DNA of 64,000 nt from Candidatus Enterococcus willemsii (GTDB lineage Bacteria; Bacillota; Bacilli; Lactobacillales; Enterococcaceae): assembly GCF_009933335.1 (NCBI RefSeq), contig NZ_MAEL01000010.1, positions 54,548-118,547 on the forward strand, given 5' to 3'. The notes beneath the pieces were generated by a model that saw only the letters and a program-made list of their open reading frames with translations, searched no databases and had not been told where the DNA came from. The translations under genes were made by a program, and so were the position numbers. Positions 27,511 to 39,304 of this stretch are shown here, one piece after another; the stretch's first letter is position 1; every line of letters starts with the position of its first letter.

Positions 27511-28166
27511 TTGATACTATTATCTTTGATATGGATGGCGTGTTAGTGGATTCAGAATATACATTTTTGCGCTCTAAAACAGAGATGCTACACGCGGAAG
27601 GACATCTAAAAGACGAGTCTTATCAATATCAGTTTATGGGAACTACTGCTGAATTTATGTGGCAAACAATGAAGGATGAGTTGCAACTACCCCGTTCTGT
27701 AGCTGAATACATTGCCGAAATGAATCAACGAAGAGCTGAAATAATAGCTAAAGATGGGGTACGTGCTATTTCACATGTACAAGAATTTGTCAAAAAACTG
27801 GCGGAAGCAGGTTTTAAATTAGGTGTAGCATCTTCCTCAAGAAAATCAGAAATCGAAGCCAATTTAACTGCTCTTGGGTTACGTTCATATTTTGCACAAC
27901 TAGTTAGTGGCGAAGAAGTTATCCATTCTAAGCCTGCACCCGATGTTTTTTTGAAAGCAGCGGAGTTACTAGAATCAAAACCTGAAAATTGCTTAGTTTT
28001 TGAAGATACTCGCAATGGAAGTAAAGCTGCCAAGGCTGCTGGTATGTATTGCATCGGTTTTGCTAATCCACAGTATCCCATCCAAGAGTTAGTCGCAGAT
28101 GAAATAATCAATGATTTTCAAGAAGTGATAGTGGCAGATTTAGCAAATAAAAATTCACCTTCATAA
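27507..28166 (+). CDS. HAD-superfamily phosphatase (beta-phosphoglucomutase-like)
   Basis: The 219-residue protein has the HAD motif I DMDGVLVDSE (nucleophile and acid/base aspartates), motif II in ASSSRKSE, and motifs III/IV around KPAPDVFLKAAELL and FEDTRNGSKAA. The helical cap between motifs I and II is like that of beta-phosphoglucomutase and hexitol phosphatases. As the last gene of the sorbitol operon it may remove surplus sugar phosphate (hexitol phosphate or a related ester), an inference from position only. Confidence 0.85.
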   Translation: MIDTIIFDMDGVLVDSEYTFLRSKTEMLHAEGHLKDESYQYQFMGTTAEFMWQTMKDELQLPRSVAEYIAEMNQRRAEIIAKDGVRAISHVQEFVKKLAEAGFKLGVASSSRKSEIEANLTALGLRSYFAQLVSGEEVIHSKPAPDVFLKAAELLESKPENCLVFEDTRNGSKAAKAAGMYCIGFANPQYPIQELVADEIINDFQEVIVADLANKNSPS

Positions 28167-28185
28167 CTATCCGTATTACTTAGAA

Positions 28186-28241
28186 AAAAACAGGACCAAT
28201 GAAAGCAGACATTTCTGTTCTCATTGGTCCTGTTTTAATTT
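28186..28241. terminator. Bidirectional terminator between the sorbitol operon and def
   Basis: AAAACAGGACCAATGA pairs with TCATTGGTCCTGTTTT, with an A-run before and a T-run after, so it can serve both the plus-strand sorbitol operon and the minus-strand deformylase gene. Confidence 0.88.
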
Positions 28242-28805
28242 TTATTCAATCACCAACATACCTTGTTTCAAAGCAAATGGGTTATCGCCATTGATGTGGT
28301 CATAGAACATCACACCGTTTAAATGGTCGATTTCATGTTGAACGACAATTGCTGTGTAATTTTTTAAGCGAATTTTTTGTTGTTCGCCTTCTTCGTTGAA
28401 ATAGGTTAAGGTAACGCGAGCAGGGCGTGGCACGTAACCTGGCACATCACGGTCAACTGATAAACAACCTTCACCGTCAGCTAGACAAGCTTCTTGTACA
28501 GAATGGCTGACAATTTTTGGGTTGTACAGCACTGCTTGAAAGTCTGGTTCTTTACGTTCTGGATCAGAGCTAGGAACTAGTACCGCTGTGATGCGTTTTG
28601 AAACATCCACTTGAGGGGCCGCTAGACCGACACCACCACGTAAATTCAATTCCTCTGCTTTTACAGGATCTTGACTGTTTTCTAAAAATTCCATCATATC
28701 TTTTCCTAATTGACGTTCTTCTTCAGTTAAAGGAAAAGTAACTTCTTCGGCAACTTTGCGCAAAGTTGGGTGACCTTCGCGAATAATATCATCCATTGTA
28801 ATCAT
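28242..28805 (-). CDS. def: Peptide deformylase
   Basis: This 187-residue enzyme removes the formyl group from the N-terminal methionine of new proteins. All three motifs are present: [13 protein letters not shown] and QHEIDHLNG (metal-binding C, H and H plus catalytic E). The insertion between motifs and the length are typical of the Gram-positive PDF2 type. The start is set at the ATG at 28805, behind GAGGAG; an upstream TTG would overlap that site. Confidence 0.95.
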   Translation of the reverse strand: MITMDDIIREGHPTLRKVAEEVTFPLTEEERQLGKDMMEFLENSQDPVKAEELNLRGGVGLAAPQVDVSKRITAVLVPSSDPERKEPDFQAVLYNPKIVSHSVQEACLADGEGCLSVDRDVPGYVPRPARVTLTYFNEEGEQQKIRLKNYTAIVVQHEIDHLNGVMFYDHINGDNPFALKQGMLVIE

Positions 28806-28931
28806 CGATGACAAATCTCCTCTCAATGTGTAAATACGTATGTAAACTCCTTACGTCCACCCTATAGTTTAACACAAATTTAGAAGAGACGTGAGAGTAA
28901 AGTTTTATCCGCTTGTGTAAAAAGGCGCTTC

Positions 28932-29642
28932 TTAAACACTTAGGTTATTTGTTTGTAAGAAAAACTGCGAATGCTCATAATGATACGTTGTTCGCGAAAA
29001 ATTAAAAGGAATACCAGATGATAAATAAAACAGTTCTTCCGTCAATAATGCAGGATCATCTTTTGCTAGCCCTAGAATTTGGCTATCTGTTTCAGAAAGT
29101 TTAATGACATGTAGATACTTATCTGAGAAGCTAACATTTAGTTTTAAGGCTGTTTTTAAATAGTTGAAGATGGATTTTGTCGCAATTTCTTCGTTTAAAT
29201 AAGGAACGACTGCACAATTATAGTAAGATTCTTCGACACATAAGACTTGTTCGTTGATATATCGCAAACGTTTGACATGATACACTTTTTCGTCAGGTGA
29301 ACAGTTTAAATGTGTATAGATTTCTTCCGTGGGTAGAATTTTTTCAAGAAGTAAGACTTTTGTTGTGATTTCAAATTGGTCTAAAGATTCAGTGAAGCCT
29401 TTATTCTGAATAATATTGACATACCCAACACGTGTGTTACGACGTACGAAAATACCACTTCCTTGAATTTGATACACAATCCCATTTCGTTCAAGCACAT
29501 TCAATGCCTTCACAATGGTACTCTTACTGACTTGGTATTCTTGGATTAATTCACTAACTTTTGGTAGTTTCGTTCCTTGTGCTAAATCGTTCTCAATAAT
29601 CGTTTGCTTGATTTGTTCAGCGATTTCCATATATTTTAGCAT
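28932..29642 (-). CDS. GntR-family regulator with UTRA domain (beta-glucoside operon)
   Basis: The 236-residue protein has an N-terminal GntR winged helix (about residues 1-70, KVSELIQEYQVSKSTIVKALNVLERNGIV) and a UTRA ligand-binding domain (about 85-230), the HutC subfamily that binds sugar phosphates. It is divergent from the beta-glucoside PTS operon, with a perfect 18-base palindrome in the promoter between them, so it most likely represses that operon until a beta-glucoside phosphate is present. Start behind AGGAGA. Confidence 0.9.
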   Translation of the reverse strand: MLKYMEIAEQIKQTIIENDLAQGTKLPKVSELIQEYQVSKSTIVKALNVLERNGIVYQIQGSGIFVRRNTRVGYVNIIQNKGFTESLDQFEITTKVLLLEKILPTEEIYTHLNCSPDEKVYHVKRLRYINEQVLCVEESYYNCAVVPYLNEEIATKSIFNYLKTALKLNVSFSDKYLHVIKLSETDSQILGLAKDDPALLTEELFYLSSGIPFNFSRTTYHYEHSQFFLQTNNLSV

Positions 29643-29705
29643 GGTCTTTTTCTCCTATATGTAATGCCCTCATATTAACACAATTTTGAACTAATTAAAA
29701 TAGGA

Positions 29706-29734
29706 TTGACAAATTGTGCATGCACAATTATTAT
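29706..29734 (+). promoter_or_regulatory. Beta-glucoside PTS promoter with repressor operator in its spacer
   Basis: TTGACA (29706-29711), a 17-base spacer and TATTAT (29729-29734) make a strong promoter. The spacer is filled by the perfect palindrome AATTGTGCATGCACAATT (29712-29729), a natural binding site for the divergent GntR/UTRA protein. A weaker related motif, TTGTGTACAA, lies at about 29737-29746. Confidence 0.82.
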
Positions 29735-29769
29735 ATTTGTGTACAATAAAATTGATAAGGAGAACAAAA

Positions 29770-33092
<3,323 letters not shown>

Positions 33093-33110
33093 TCTGAAAG
33101 CTAGATGAGG

Positions 33111-33178
33111 ATAACCAGATGATACAAGAAAGGTCAATCAGTAATGATTGCCTGATTGAATCATCTGGTTATTTTTTT
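33111..33178 (+). terminator. Intrinsic terminator of the beta-glucoside operon
   Basis: A long hairpin with outer stem AACCAGATGAT / ATCATCTGGTT, an inner stem TCAATCAG / CTGATTGA, and seven Ts after it. Confidence 0.88.
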
Positions 33179-33270
33179 CGTTAAATATCTTCTAAGGATT
33201 CAGAGAAAAATAATATTGCGCAGAAAACTATTGTAGAATAAATGAACAAACAATAGAAAGTGAGCACGAA

Positions 33271-34071
33271 ATGAAACGAAAAATAATCTTCTTGATTGTC
33301 ATCATTGTCATTTTTTTACCAATTTATGCTTTCCAAATTGAACCACGTTTGGTAAAAGTCAACTCGGTGGAACTGGGAACAGGAACGCAAGAATTAAAGG
33401 TTGTTCAGCTTTCAGATATTCAACTTTCTGAAAGTTATAAAGAAAATCGCTTGGATAAAGTCATTAAAAAAGTCAATCAGGAAAAACCAGATTTGATTGT
33501 ATTTACTGGCGATTTATTTGATAATTATTCGGAATATGCGAATGAAGACGCGATTATTTCTAAATTATCTGAATTGAACGCAACGATTGGCAAATACGCA
33601 GTCTGGGGAAACCATGATTATGGCGGTGGGGCTGCTCGTGTTTATGAAGAAGTCATGACAGCATCTGGCTTTCAAGTATTACGTAATAATGGAGAAACCA
33701 TTCCGTTAGCGAATAAGCAACTCTTTATTGGTGGTTTAGATGATTCATTGCTAGGAAATCCGTCCGTTAGTGAGACGCTAGCCGCACGTCAGCAATACGA
33801 TTATTCAATTATCTTAACTCATGAACCCGATGTTGCGGATGGCTTCATCGGAACCGATACGCAATTAGTGTTGGCCGGTCACAGTCATGGCGGGCAAGTA
33901 TGGGTACCTTTTTATCAAGTGACGAATGTTTTAGCTGAAAAATACGTTCGAGGTCTATATGAACTTGAAAAAGGGATGCATTTGTATGTGAATACTGGAA
34001 TTGGTACAACGGTGATTCATGCACGTTTTGGTGTTGTCCCAGAAGTCACAGCATTTACCATTCATATTTAA
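33271..34071 (+). CDS. Membrane-anchored metallophosphoesterase (YkuE-like)
   Basis: The 266-residue protein has an N-terminal membrane anchor or signal (about residues 4-21) and a calcineurin-like phosphoesterase domain. Dinuclear metal ligands are seen in QLSDIQLS, FTGDLFDN, WGNHDYGG, LTHEPD and AGHSHGGQ. Relatives such as YkuE cut phosphodiester or pyrophosphate bonds in envelope lipids or nucleotides; the substrate here is unknown. It is a single gene with its own terminator. Confidence 0.9.
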   Translation: MKRKIIFLIVIIVIFLPIYAFQIEPRLVKVNSVELGTGTQELKVVQLSDIQLSESYKENRLDKVIKKVNQEKPDLIVFTGDLFDNYSEYANEDAIISKLSELNATIGKYAVWGNHDYGGGAARVYEEVMTASGFQVLRNNGETIPLANKQLFIGGLDDSLLGNPSVSETLAARQQYDYSIILTHEPDVADGFIGTDTQLVLAGHSHGGQVWVPFYQVTNVLAEKYVRGLYELEKGMHLYVNTGIGTTVIHARFGVVPEVTAFTIHI

Positions 34072-34073
34072 GA

Positions 34074-34117
34074 AAAGATTAGTATTTGGAATTTATTTTC
34101 CGATGCTAATCTTTTTT
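34074..34117 (+). terminator. Intrinsic terminator after the metallophosphoesterase gene
   Basis: AAAGATTAG pairs with CTAATCTTT and is followed by a T-run. Confidence 0.78.
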
Positions 34118-34140
34118 CTTGCGTTTTGTTTTTTGAGGTG

Positions 34141-34174
34141 TATAATGACACAGTGTCATATGACAGAGTGTCAT
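34141..34174 (+). promoter_or_regulatory. Promoter -10 box overlapped by two tandem TetR-type operators
   Basis: TATAAT (34141-34146) is followed by two abutting 15-base palindromes: ATGACACAGTGTCAT (34145-34159, perfect 7+1+7) and ATGACAGAGTGTCAT (34160-34174, 6+3+6). The first overlaps the -10 box and the second ends 16 bases before the TetR start codon. The arrangement strongly suggests autorepression by the TetR protein and shared control of the exporter genes. Confidence 0.82.
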
Positions 34175-34190
34175 GAGGAGGAGAGCAATT

Positions 34191-34850
34191 ATGCCTAGTG
34201 AAACATTTTTTAATTTGCCAAAAGAAAAGCAAGAGCGAATTTTAGAAGCAGCACGCAAAGAATTTTCTCGTGTCTCGCTAAATGAAGCGTCAATTGCAAA
34301 TGTAATTAAAGATGCGGAAATACCAAGAGGGAGTTTCTATCAGTATTTTTCAGATAAGGAAGACTTGTATTACTATTACTTTGACACAGTACGTCGTGAT
34401 AGTCATCGGTATTTAGTACAAGCGATTCAGCAAGCCGATGGTGATTTATTTTCCGGTTTTGAAACGTATTTTAATGCCTTTGTTTCAGAAATATTTGTAG
34501 GCAAACATGCTTTATTTTACAAAAATGTATTTACCAACATGGATTATCATGGATTCCGTCGAGTGGCACCAATTGAAAAAAGAAATGAACAATGTCATGG
34601 AAAGCATGAACGAAAACAAAAGCATAGGGAATTACTGGATAGTATTGATTTATCCAAATTAAGAGTCAATGATGAACGGGAATTACAATTATTATTACAA
34701 ATGGTGATGCACACTGTTTTTACCACGATTGCCGATGGTTATCGTCGTCAATTGGCTGATGGTTCTTATGATGTGGCACTCATTAATACAAATTTCCAAA
34801 GTAAGCTGAACTGGCTGAAAAATGGAGCACGGAAGGAGCAAACAATATGA
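34191..34850 (+). CDS. TetR-family repressor of the exporter operon
   Basis: The 219-residue protein has an N-terminal TetR helix-turn-helix (about residues 12-60; ASIANVIKDAEIPRGSFYQYFSDKED is readable) and a divergent ligand-binding C-terminal part. The start is the ATG at 34191, behind GAGGAGGAG, and its stop overlaps the next ATG by four bases, so it is in one operon with the two ABC half-transporters. About codons 122-146 look odd: the +1 frame there reads more like real protein and uses commoner codons, as if one base were gained near 34550-34563 and one lost near 34615-34622. That would leave the rest of the frame intact. Confidence 0.88.
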   Translation: MPSETFFNLPKEKQERILEAARKEFSRVSLNEASIANVIKDAEIPRGSFYQYFSDKEDLYYYYFDTVRRDSHRYLVQAIQQADGDLFSGFETYFNAFVSEIFVGKHALFYKNVFTNMDYHGFRRVAPIEKRNEQCHGKHERKQKHRELLDSIDLSKLRVNDERELQLLLQMVMHTVFTTIADGYRRQLADGSYDVALINTNFQSKLNWLKNGARKEQTI

Positions 34851-36574
34851 TAAAAATTTGGAAACGAATTTCTTGGATATCTGCGTTAATGGCCGTTCTT
34901 TTTATGATTGTACAGGTCATTTCCGATTTATATTTACCAACATTAACATCAAATATTATTGATAAAGGGGTTGCTGTGGGCGATATTGACTATATCTGGC
35001 AAACAGGAATGGTAATGATTGGTTTTTCAGTCATTAGTATTATTGCAGCTGTGGGAAATACCTTCTTTGCAACCAGAGAATCACAAAAATTAGGAAAAAA
35101 TTTACGAAGTGATATCTACCGTAAAGTCGAACATGCTTCTACGCGAACCTTTGATAAATATGGCACAGCATCATTAATTACTCGTACAACGAATGATGTG
35201 AACCAAATTCAAATGGTGACACAAATGTTTTTACGCATGATGATTAATGCACCGATTACCTTATTGGGAGCCAGCTTTTTAGCCTATCAAAAAGATGCGC
35301 AATTAACCCGGATATTCTTAGTAGTCATTCCAATCATCGTCGTTGCGATTGGTGGTATTATGTACTTTGCAGTCCCATTATTTAAAAGTATGCAAGCAAA
35401 AACAGACCGTTTGAATCTAGTTTTCCGTGAAGGACTGACTGGTGTGCGCGTGATTCGTGCGTTTAACAAAGCTGGTTATGAAGAAAATCGGTTTGATGAT
35501 GCCAATAAAGATTACACGCAAACGGCGATTAAAGTAAATACGATTGTGGCTTTGATGATGCCTTTAATGACTTTAATTATGAGTGGAACGAACATTGCAA
35601 TTACTTGGTTTGGTGGTCATTATATTGCTGATATGACATTAGAAGTAGGGAACTTGATTGCTTTTATGACTTATGCGATGCAAATTTTGATTAGTTTTAT
35701 GATGTTGTCGATGATTTTTGTTATGGTGCCAAGAGCCCAAGCTTCAGCTGATCGGATTAATGAAATTTTAGCAGAAGAAGATGAAATTAAAGATATTCCA
35801 CAATCAAAAACAATTGAACGTCAAGGAAAGGATACATCGTTGGTGTTCAATCATGTGAACTATCGTTTTCCTGGGGCTGAAAAATTAGCACTAGCTGATA
35901 TACACTTCAAGGCAACTTCTGGACAAACAGTAGCGATTATTGGTGGAACCGGTTCTGGGAAAACAACGTTAGTCAATTTGATTCCTCGTCTGTATGATAT
36001 TGAATCGGGTAGTATTACCTTAAATGGACAAGATATCTCACAAGTGAAACAAGAAGAATTACGAGATATTATTGGCTTTGTTCCTCAAAAGGCGGTGTTA
36101 TTCACTGGTACGATTCGAGACAATATGCGTTATGGTCGACCAGATGCAACTGATGAAGAAATTTGGCGTGCGTTATCTATTGCTCAAGCCAGTGATTTTG
36201 TTGAAGGATTAGCAGATGGTTTAGATAGTCATGTGGAACAAGGCGGCGGCAATTTTTCTGGTGGACAACGTCAGCGTTTAGCAATTGCTCGTGCACTCGT
36301 TAAAGAAGCAGATGTATATGTCTTTGATGATTCGTTTTCAGCGTTGGACTTCAAAACAGATGCCAATTTACGCAAAGCTTTGAGTGAGTCGATGACTGAA
36401 GGAATTAATGTCATTGTAGCTCAACGTGTAAGTACCGTCATGGATGCCGATATGATTCTTGTGTTGGATGAAGGAAAAGTTGTTGGACAAGGCACACACG
36501 ATGAATTATTAGCAACAAATGACACATATCAAGAAATTGTACACTCACAATTGAGAGAGGAGGATCTTGCATGA
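34847..36574 (+). CDS. efrA: Heterodimeric ABC multidrug exporter subunit, EfrA-like
   Basis: This 575-residue half-transporter has six membrane segments (about residues 15-310) and an ATPase domain (about 330-575). Walker A is GGTGSGKTT and the signature is FSGGQRQRLAIARAL, both canonical, but Walker B reads VYVFDDSFSALD, with Asp where the catalytic Glu belongs. That is the mark of the degenerate-site subunit in LmrCD/BmrCD/EfrAB exporters. It pairs with the next gene, overlapping by four bases. Drugs carried cannot be told from sequence; EfrAB of Enterococcus faecalis is linked to export of fluoroquinolones and dyes. Confidence 0.87.
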   Translation: MIKIWKRISWISALMAVLFMIVQVISDLYLPTLTSNIIDKGVAVGDIDYIWQTGMVMIGFSVISIIAAVGNTFFATRESQKLGKNLRSDIYRKVEHASTRTFDKYGTASLITRTTNDVNQIQMVTQMFLRMMINAPITLLGASFLAYQKDAQLTRIFLVVIPIIVVAIGGIMYFAVPLFKSMQAKTDRLNLVFREGLTGVRVIRAFNKAGYEENRFDDANKDYTQTAIKVNTIVALMMPLMTLIMSGTNIAITWFGGHYIADMTLEVGNLIAFMTYAMQILISFMMLSMIFVMVPRAQASADRINEILAEEDEIKDIPQSKTIERQGKDTSLVFNHVNYRFPGAEKLALADIHFKATSGQTVAIIGGTGSGKTTLVNLIPRLYDIESGSITLNGQDISQVKQEELRDIIGFVPQKAVLFTGTIRDNMRYGRPDATDEEIWRALSIAQASDFVEGLADGLDSHVEQGGGNFSGGQRQRLAIARALVKEADVYVFDDSFSALDFKTDANLRKALSESMTEGINVIVAQRVSTVMDADMILVLDEGKVVGQGTHDELLATNDTYQEIVHSQLREEDLA

Positions 36575-38442
36575 GTAAAGATAAAAAACAGCCGACAACT
36601 GGACATGGACCAGGTCGTGGACACGGCATTGGTATGAAACCTCAAAAACCAAATAATTTTTGGGGAACAACGAAACGTCTTTTCCGTTATATGTCCTCTC
36701 GTTCTTATGCAATTGTGCTGGTATTTGTTCTAGCGATTGCGGCAGTTGTCTTTCAAATTCAAACACCAAAGGTTTTAGGTCGTGCAACAACGGAAATTTT
36801 CAAAGGCGTGATGGCTGGTGTTGAAAAGATGAAAGCAGGTGAGCAAATCACTAAATTTCCAATTGACTTTGACAAAATTGCGCAAATTATTATGATTGTG
36901 ATTGGTATGTATGTAATCTCTGCGGTCTTTAATTTCTTGCAACAGTTTATTATGACGCGTGTGTCACAACGAACCGTTTATGAAATGCGTCGTGATCTTG
37001 AAGGTAAAATGAACCGCCTACCAATCTCTTATTATGATACTCATAGCAATGGTGATATTATGTCGCGTGCGATTAATGATATGGATAATATTGCAGGAAC
37101 GCTTCAACAAAACTTGACGCAATTTGTGACTAGTATCGTGACCTTTATTGGAGTTTTAGTGATGATGTTATCCATTAGTTGGCAAATCACACTGGTGGCA
37201 TTAGTAACCGTTCCTTTAAGCTTGATTATTGTGATGCTGGTTGCACCACAATCTCAAAAACATTTTGCGGCACAACAAAAAAGTTTAGGTTTATTAAATA
37301 ACCAAGTTGAGGAAACATATGGTGGACATACTGTTGTGAAGGCATTCAACCATGAACAGGCGGATCAAGAAGTCTTTGAAGTAGAAAATGAAAAATTATA
37401 TGCAGCTGGTTGGAAGGCGCAATTTATCTCAGCGATGATTATGCCGTTAATGAATTTTGTCAAAAACTTAGGCTATGTCTTTGTTGCTATTCTTGGAGGA
37501 ATTAAGGTAGCGAATGGGAATATGGCTTTAGGGGATGTACAAGCATTCTTACAATATACCAATCAATTCTCACAACCAATTACTCAAATTGCAAGTTTAA
37601 TCAATACGATTCAATCAACGGTTGCTTCAGCAGAACGTGTCTTTGAAATCTTAGATGAAGAAGAAATGACCAATGAACCTTCTAACTTACCAGTAGAGGA
37701 CAATAGCTACAAAGTACGGTTTGAAAATGTACAGTTTGGTTATAATGAAGACAAGTTATTGATGACTGATTTTAATTTAGATGTAAAACCAGGTGAAATG
37801 GTCGCAATTGTGGGGCCAACAGGTGCCGGTAAAACTACGTTAATTAATTTATTGGAACGTTTTTACGATGTATCGGGTGGCAGTATTCGTTATGAAGGGC
37901 AAGACACCCGTGATTTAAGCCGTGAAGAGTTGCGAAGTAAATTCTCGATGGTCTTACAAGATACGTGGTTATTTACTGGTAGCATCTATGACAATATTCT
38001 TTATGGTAATGAAGAAGCTAGTGAGGAACAAGTCATTGCAGCAGCTAAAGCAGCACACGTCGATGAATTTGTCCGTAAATTACCAGAAGGCTATGACACT
38101 ATTCTAAATGAAGAAGCTAGCAATATCTCGCAAGGTCAACGTCAATTAATTACGATTGCACGAGCGTTCTTAGCGAATCCAGACGTTCTAATCTTAGATG
38201 AAGCGACTTCTAGTGTCGATACACGGACAGAAATTTTAATCCAACAAGCGATGAATCGTTTATTAGAAAATCGGACAAGTTTTGTAGTTGCGCATCGATT
38301 ATCAACTATTCGTGATGCAGATAATATTATTGTAATGAATCAAGGGTCGATTGTTGAAACAGGTAATCATGATGCCTTGATGGCCCAAAATGGCTTCTAT
38401 GCTGACTTATATAATAGTCAATTTTCAGAAGAAGTTGCCTAA
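36571..38442 (+). CDS. efrB: Heterodimeric ABC multidrug exporter subunit, EfrB-like
   Basis: The 623-residue partner has a basic, glycine- and histidine-rich N-terminal tail (residues 1-30), six membrane segments and an ATPase domain. Its Walker A (GPTGAGKTT) and Walker B (VLILDEATSSVD, with catalytic Glu) are canonical, while its signature is ISQGQRQL in place of LSGGQ. Together with EfrA this gives one competent and one degenerate ATP site, as in other heterodimeric exporters. It ends at a strong terminator. Confidence 0.87.
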   Translation: MSKDKKQPTTGHGPGRGHGIGMKPQKPNNFWGTTKRLFRYMSSRSYAIVLVFVLAIAAVVFQIQTPKVLGRATTEIFKGVMAGVEKMKAGEQITKFPIDFDKIAQIIMIVIGMYVISAVFNFLQQFIMTRVSQRTVYEMRRDLEGKMNRLPISYYDTHSNGDIMSRAINDMDNIAGTLQQNLTQFVTSIVTFIGVLVMMLSISWQITLVALVTVPLSLIIVMLVAPQSQKHFAAQQKSLGLLNNQVEETYGGHTVVKAFNHEQADQEVFEVENEKLYAAGWKAQFISAMIMPLMNFVKNLGYVFVAILGGIKVANGNMALGDVQAFLQYTNQFSQPITQIASLINTIQSTVASAERVFEILDEEEMTNEPSNLPVEDNSYKVRFENVQFGYNEDKLLMTDFNLDVKPGEMVAIVGPTGAGKTTLINLLERFYDVSGGSIRYEGQDTRDLSREELRSKFSMVLQDTWLFTGSIYDNILYGNEEASEEQVIAAAKAAHVDEFVRKLPEGYDTILNEEASNISQGQRQLITIARAFLANPDVLILDEATSSVDTRTEILIQQAMNRLLENRTSFVVAHRLSTIRDADNIIVMNQGSIVETGNHDALMAQNGFYADLYNSQFSEEVA

Positions 38443-38449
38443 GCGTAAA

Positions 38450-38482
38450 AACCAATCTCAAGATAATTGAGGTTGGTTTTTT
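38450..38482 (+). terminator. Intrinsic terminator of the TetR-efrAB operon
   Basis: AACCAATCTCAA pairs with TTGAGGTTGGTT around a five-base loop and is followed by seven Ts. Confidence 0.88.
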
Positions 38483-38572
38483 TGAGGATGGAAGGTCTCT
38501 AACATAATTCAGAATATTCTTTCTTGTATGCTTCGTGTTATAATAAGGGTAGTAAATTTTGGAGGCTATCAA

Positions 38573-39301
38573 ATGACATTATCAATTCAACATGTGACAG
38601 GTGGTTACGGACAATTACCTGTGTTAAAAGATATTAGTTTTAATATAAATGATGGTGAATTAGTTGGCTTAATTGGGTTAAATGGTGCAGGAAAAAGTAC
38701 CACGATTAAAGAAATTATCGGCTTATTACAACCACAAAAAGGCACAATTACCATTGATGGATTAACATTAAAAAACAACCCAGAAGAATACCGTAAAAAG
38801 ATTGGTTATATCCCAGAAAGTCCGGCATTGTACGAAGAGTTGACTTTAAGAGAACATCTGGAAGTTACTGCGATGGCGTATGATTTACCAAAGGAAATCG
38901 CCTTAGAACGAGCTGAAAGCCTATTGAAAACCTTTCGTTTAGAAAATCGCTTGAACTGGTTTCCAGCCAATTTTTCTAAAGGAATGAAGCAGAAGGTGAT
39001 GATTCTTTGTGCGTTTTTAATTGAACCGAGTCTGTATATTATTGATGAACCGTTTCTTGGACTAGATCCGTTGGCGATTCATGCGTTGTTAGAACTAATG
39101 AAGGATATGAAAGAAACAGGTGCATCTATTCTTATGTCCACGCATGTGCTGGCGACTGCGGAAAAATATTGTGACCGATTTATTATGTTGCATAATGGCG
39201 AGATTCGTGCTCAAGGAACAATGGTGGAGTTACAACAGCAATTCGGTCTAACGAATGCTTCATTAGATGAAATTTATATTGCGCTAACGAAGGAGGCGTA
39301 A
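38573..39301 (+). CDS. ecsA: ABC transporter ATPase EcsA
   Basis: The 242-residue ATPase has Walker A (GLNGAGKST), the Q-loop (GYIPESPALYEELT), a short signature (FSKGMKQKVMIL) and Walker B (LYIIDEPFLGLDP). The sequence, size and following gene are those of EcsA, which works with EcsB in processing or export of peptides and in protein secretion in Firmicutes. The start is the ATG at 38573 behind GGAGG; an extended -10 (TGTTATAAT, 38536-38544) lies upstream. Confidence 0.9.
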   Translation: MTLSIQHVTGGYGQLPVLKDISFNINDGELVGLIGLNGAGKSTTIKEIIGLLQPQKGTITIDGLTLKNNPEEYRKKIGYIPESPALYEELTLREHLEVTAMAYDLPKEIALERAESLLKTFRLENRLNWFPANFSKGMKQKVMILCAFLIEPSLYIIDEPFLGLDPLAIHALLELMKDMKETGASILMSTHVLATAEKYCDRFIMLHNGEIRAQGTMVELQQQFGLTNASLDEIYIALTKEA

Positions 39302-39304
39302 TGA

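Noticed and set aside
29735..29769. A BglG/LicT antitermination site before the beta-glucoside PTS gene
   Set aside because: No terminator hairpin lies in the leader and the linked regulator is a GntR/UTRA protein, so repressor control at the palindrome fits better.
33111..33178. A riboswitch or small RNA made of the nested hairpins after the phospho-beta-glucosidase gene
   Set aside because: The nested stems and following T-run are explained by a long terminator; there is no promoter or downstream gene needing a leader.
36445..36790. Antisense reading frames across efrA/efrB and many other genes
   Set aside because: They lack ribosome binding sites, have unnatural composition and lie wholly inside strongly supported genes on the other strand.
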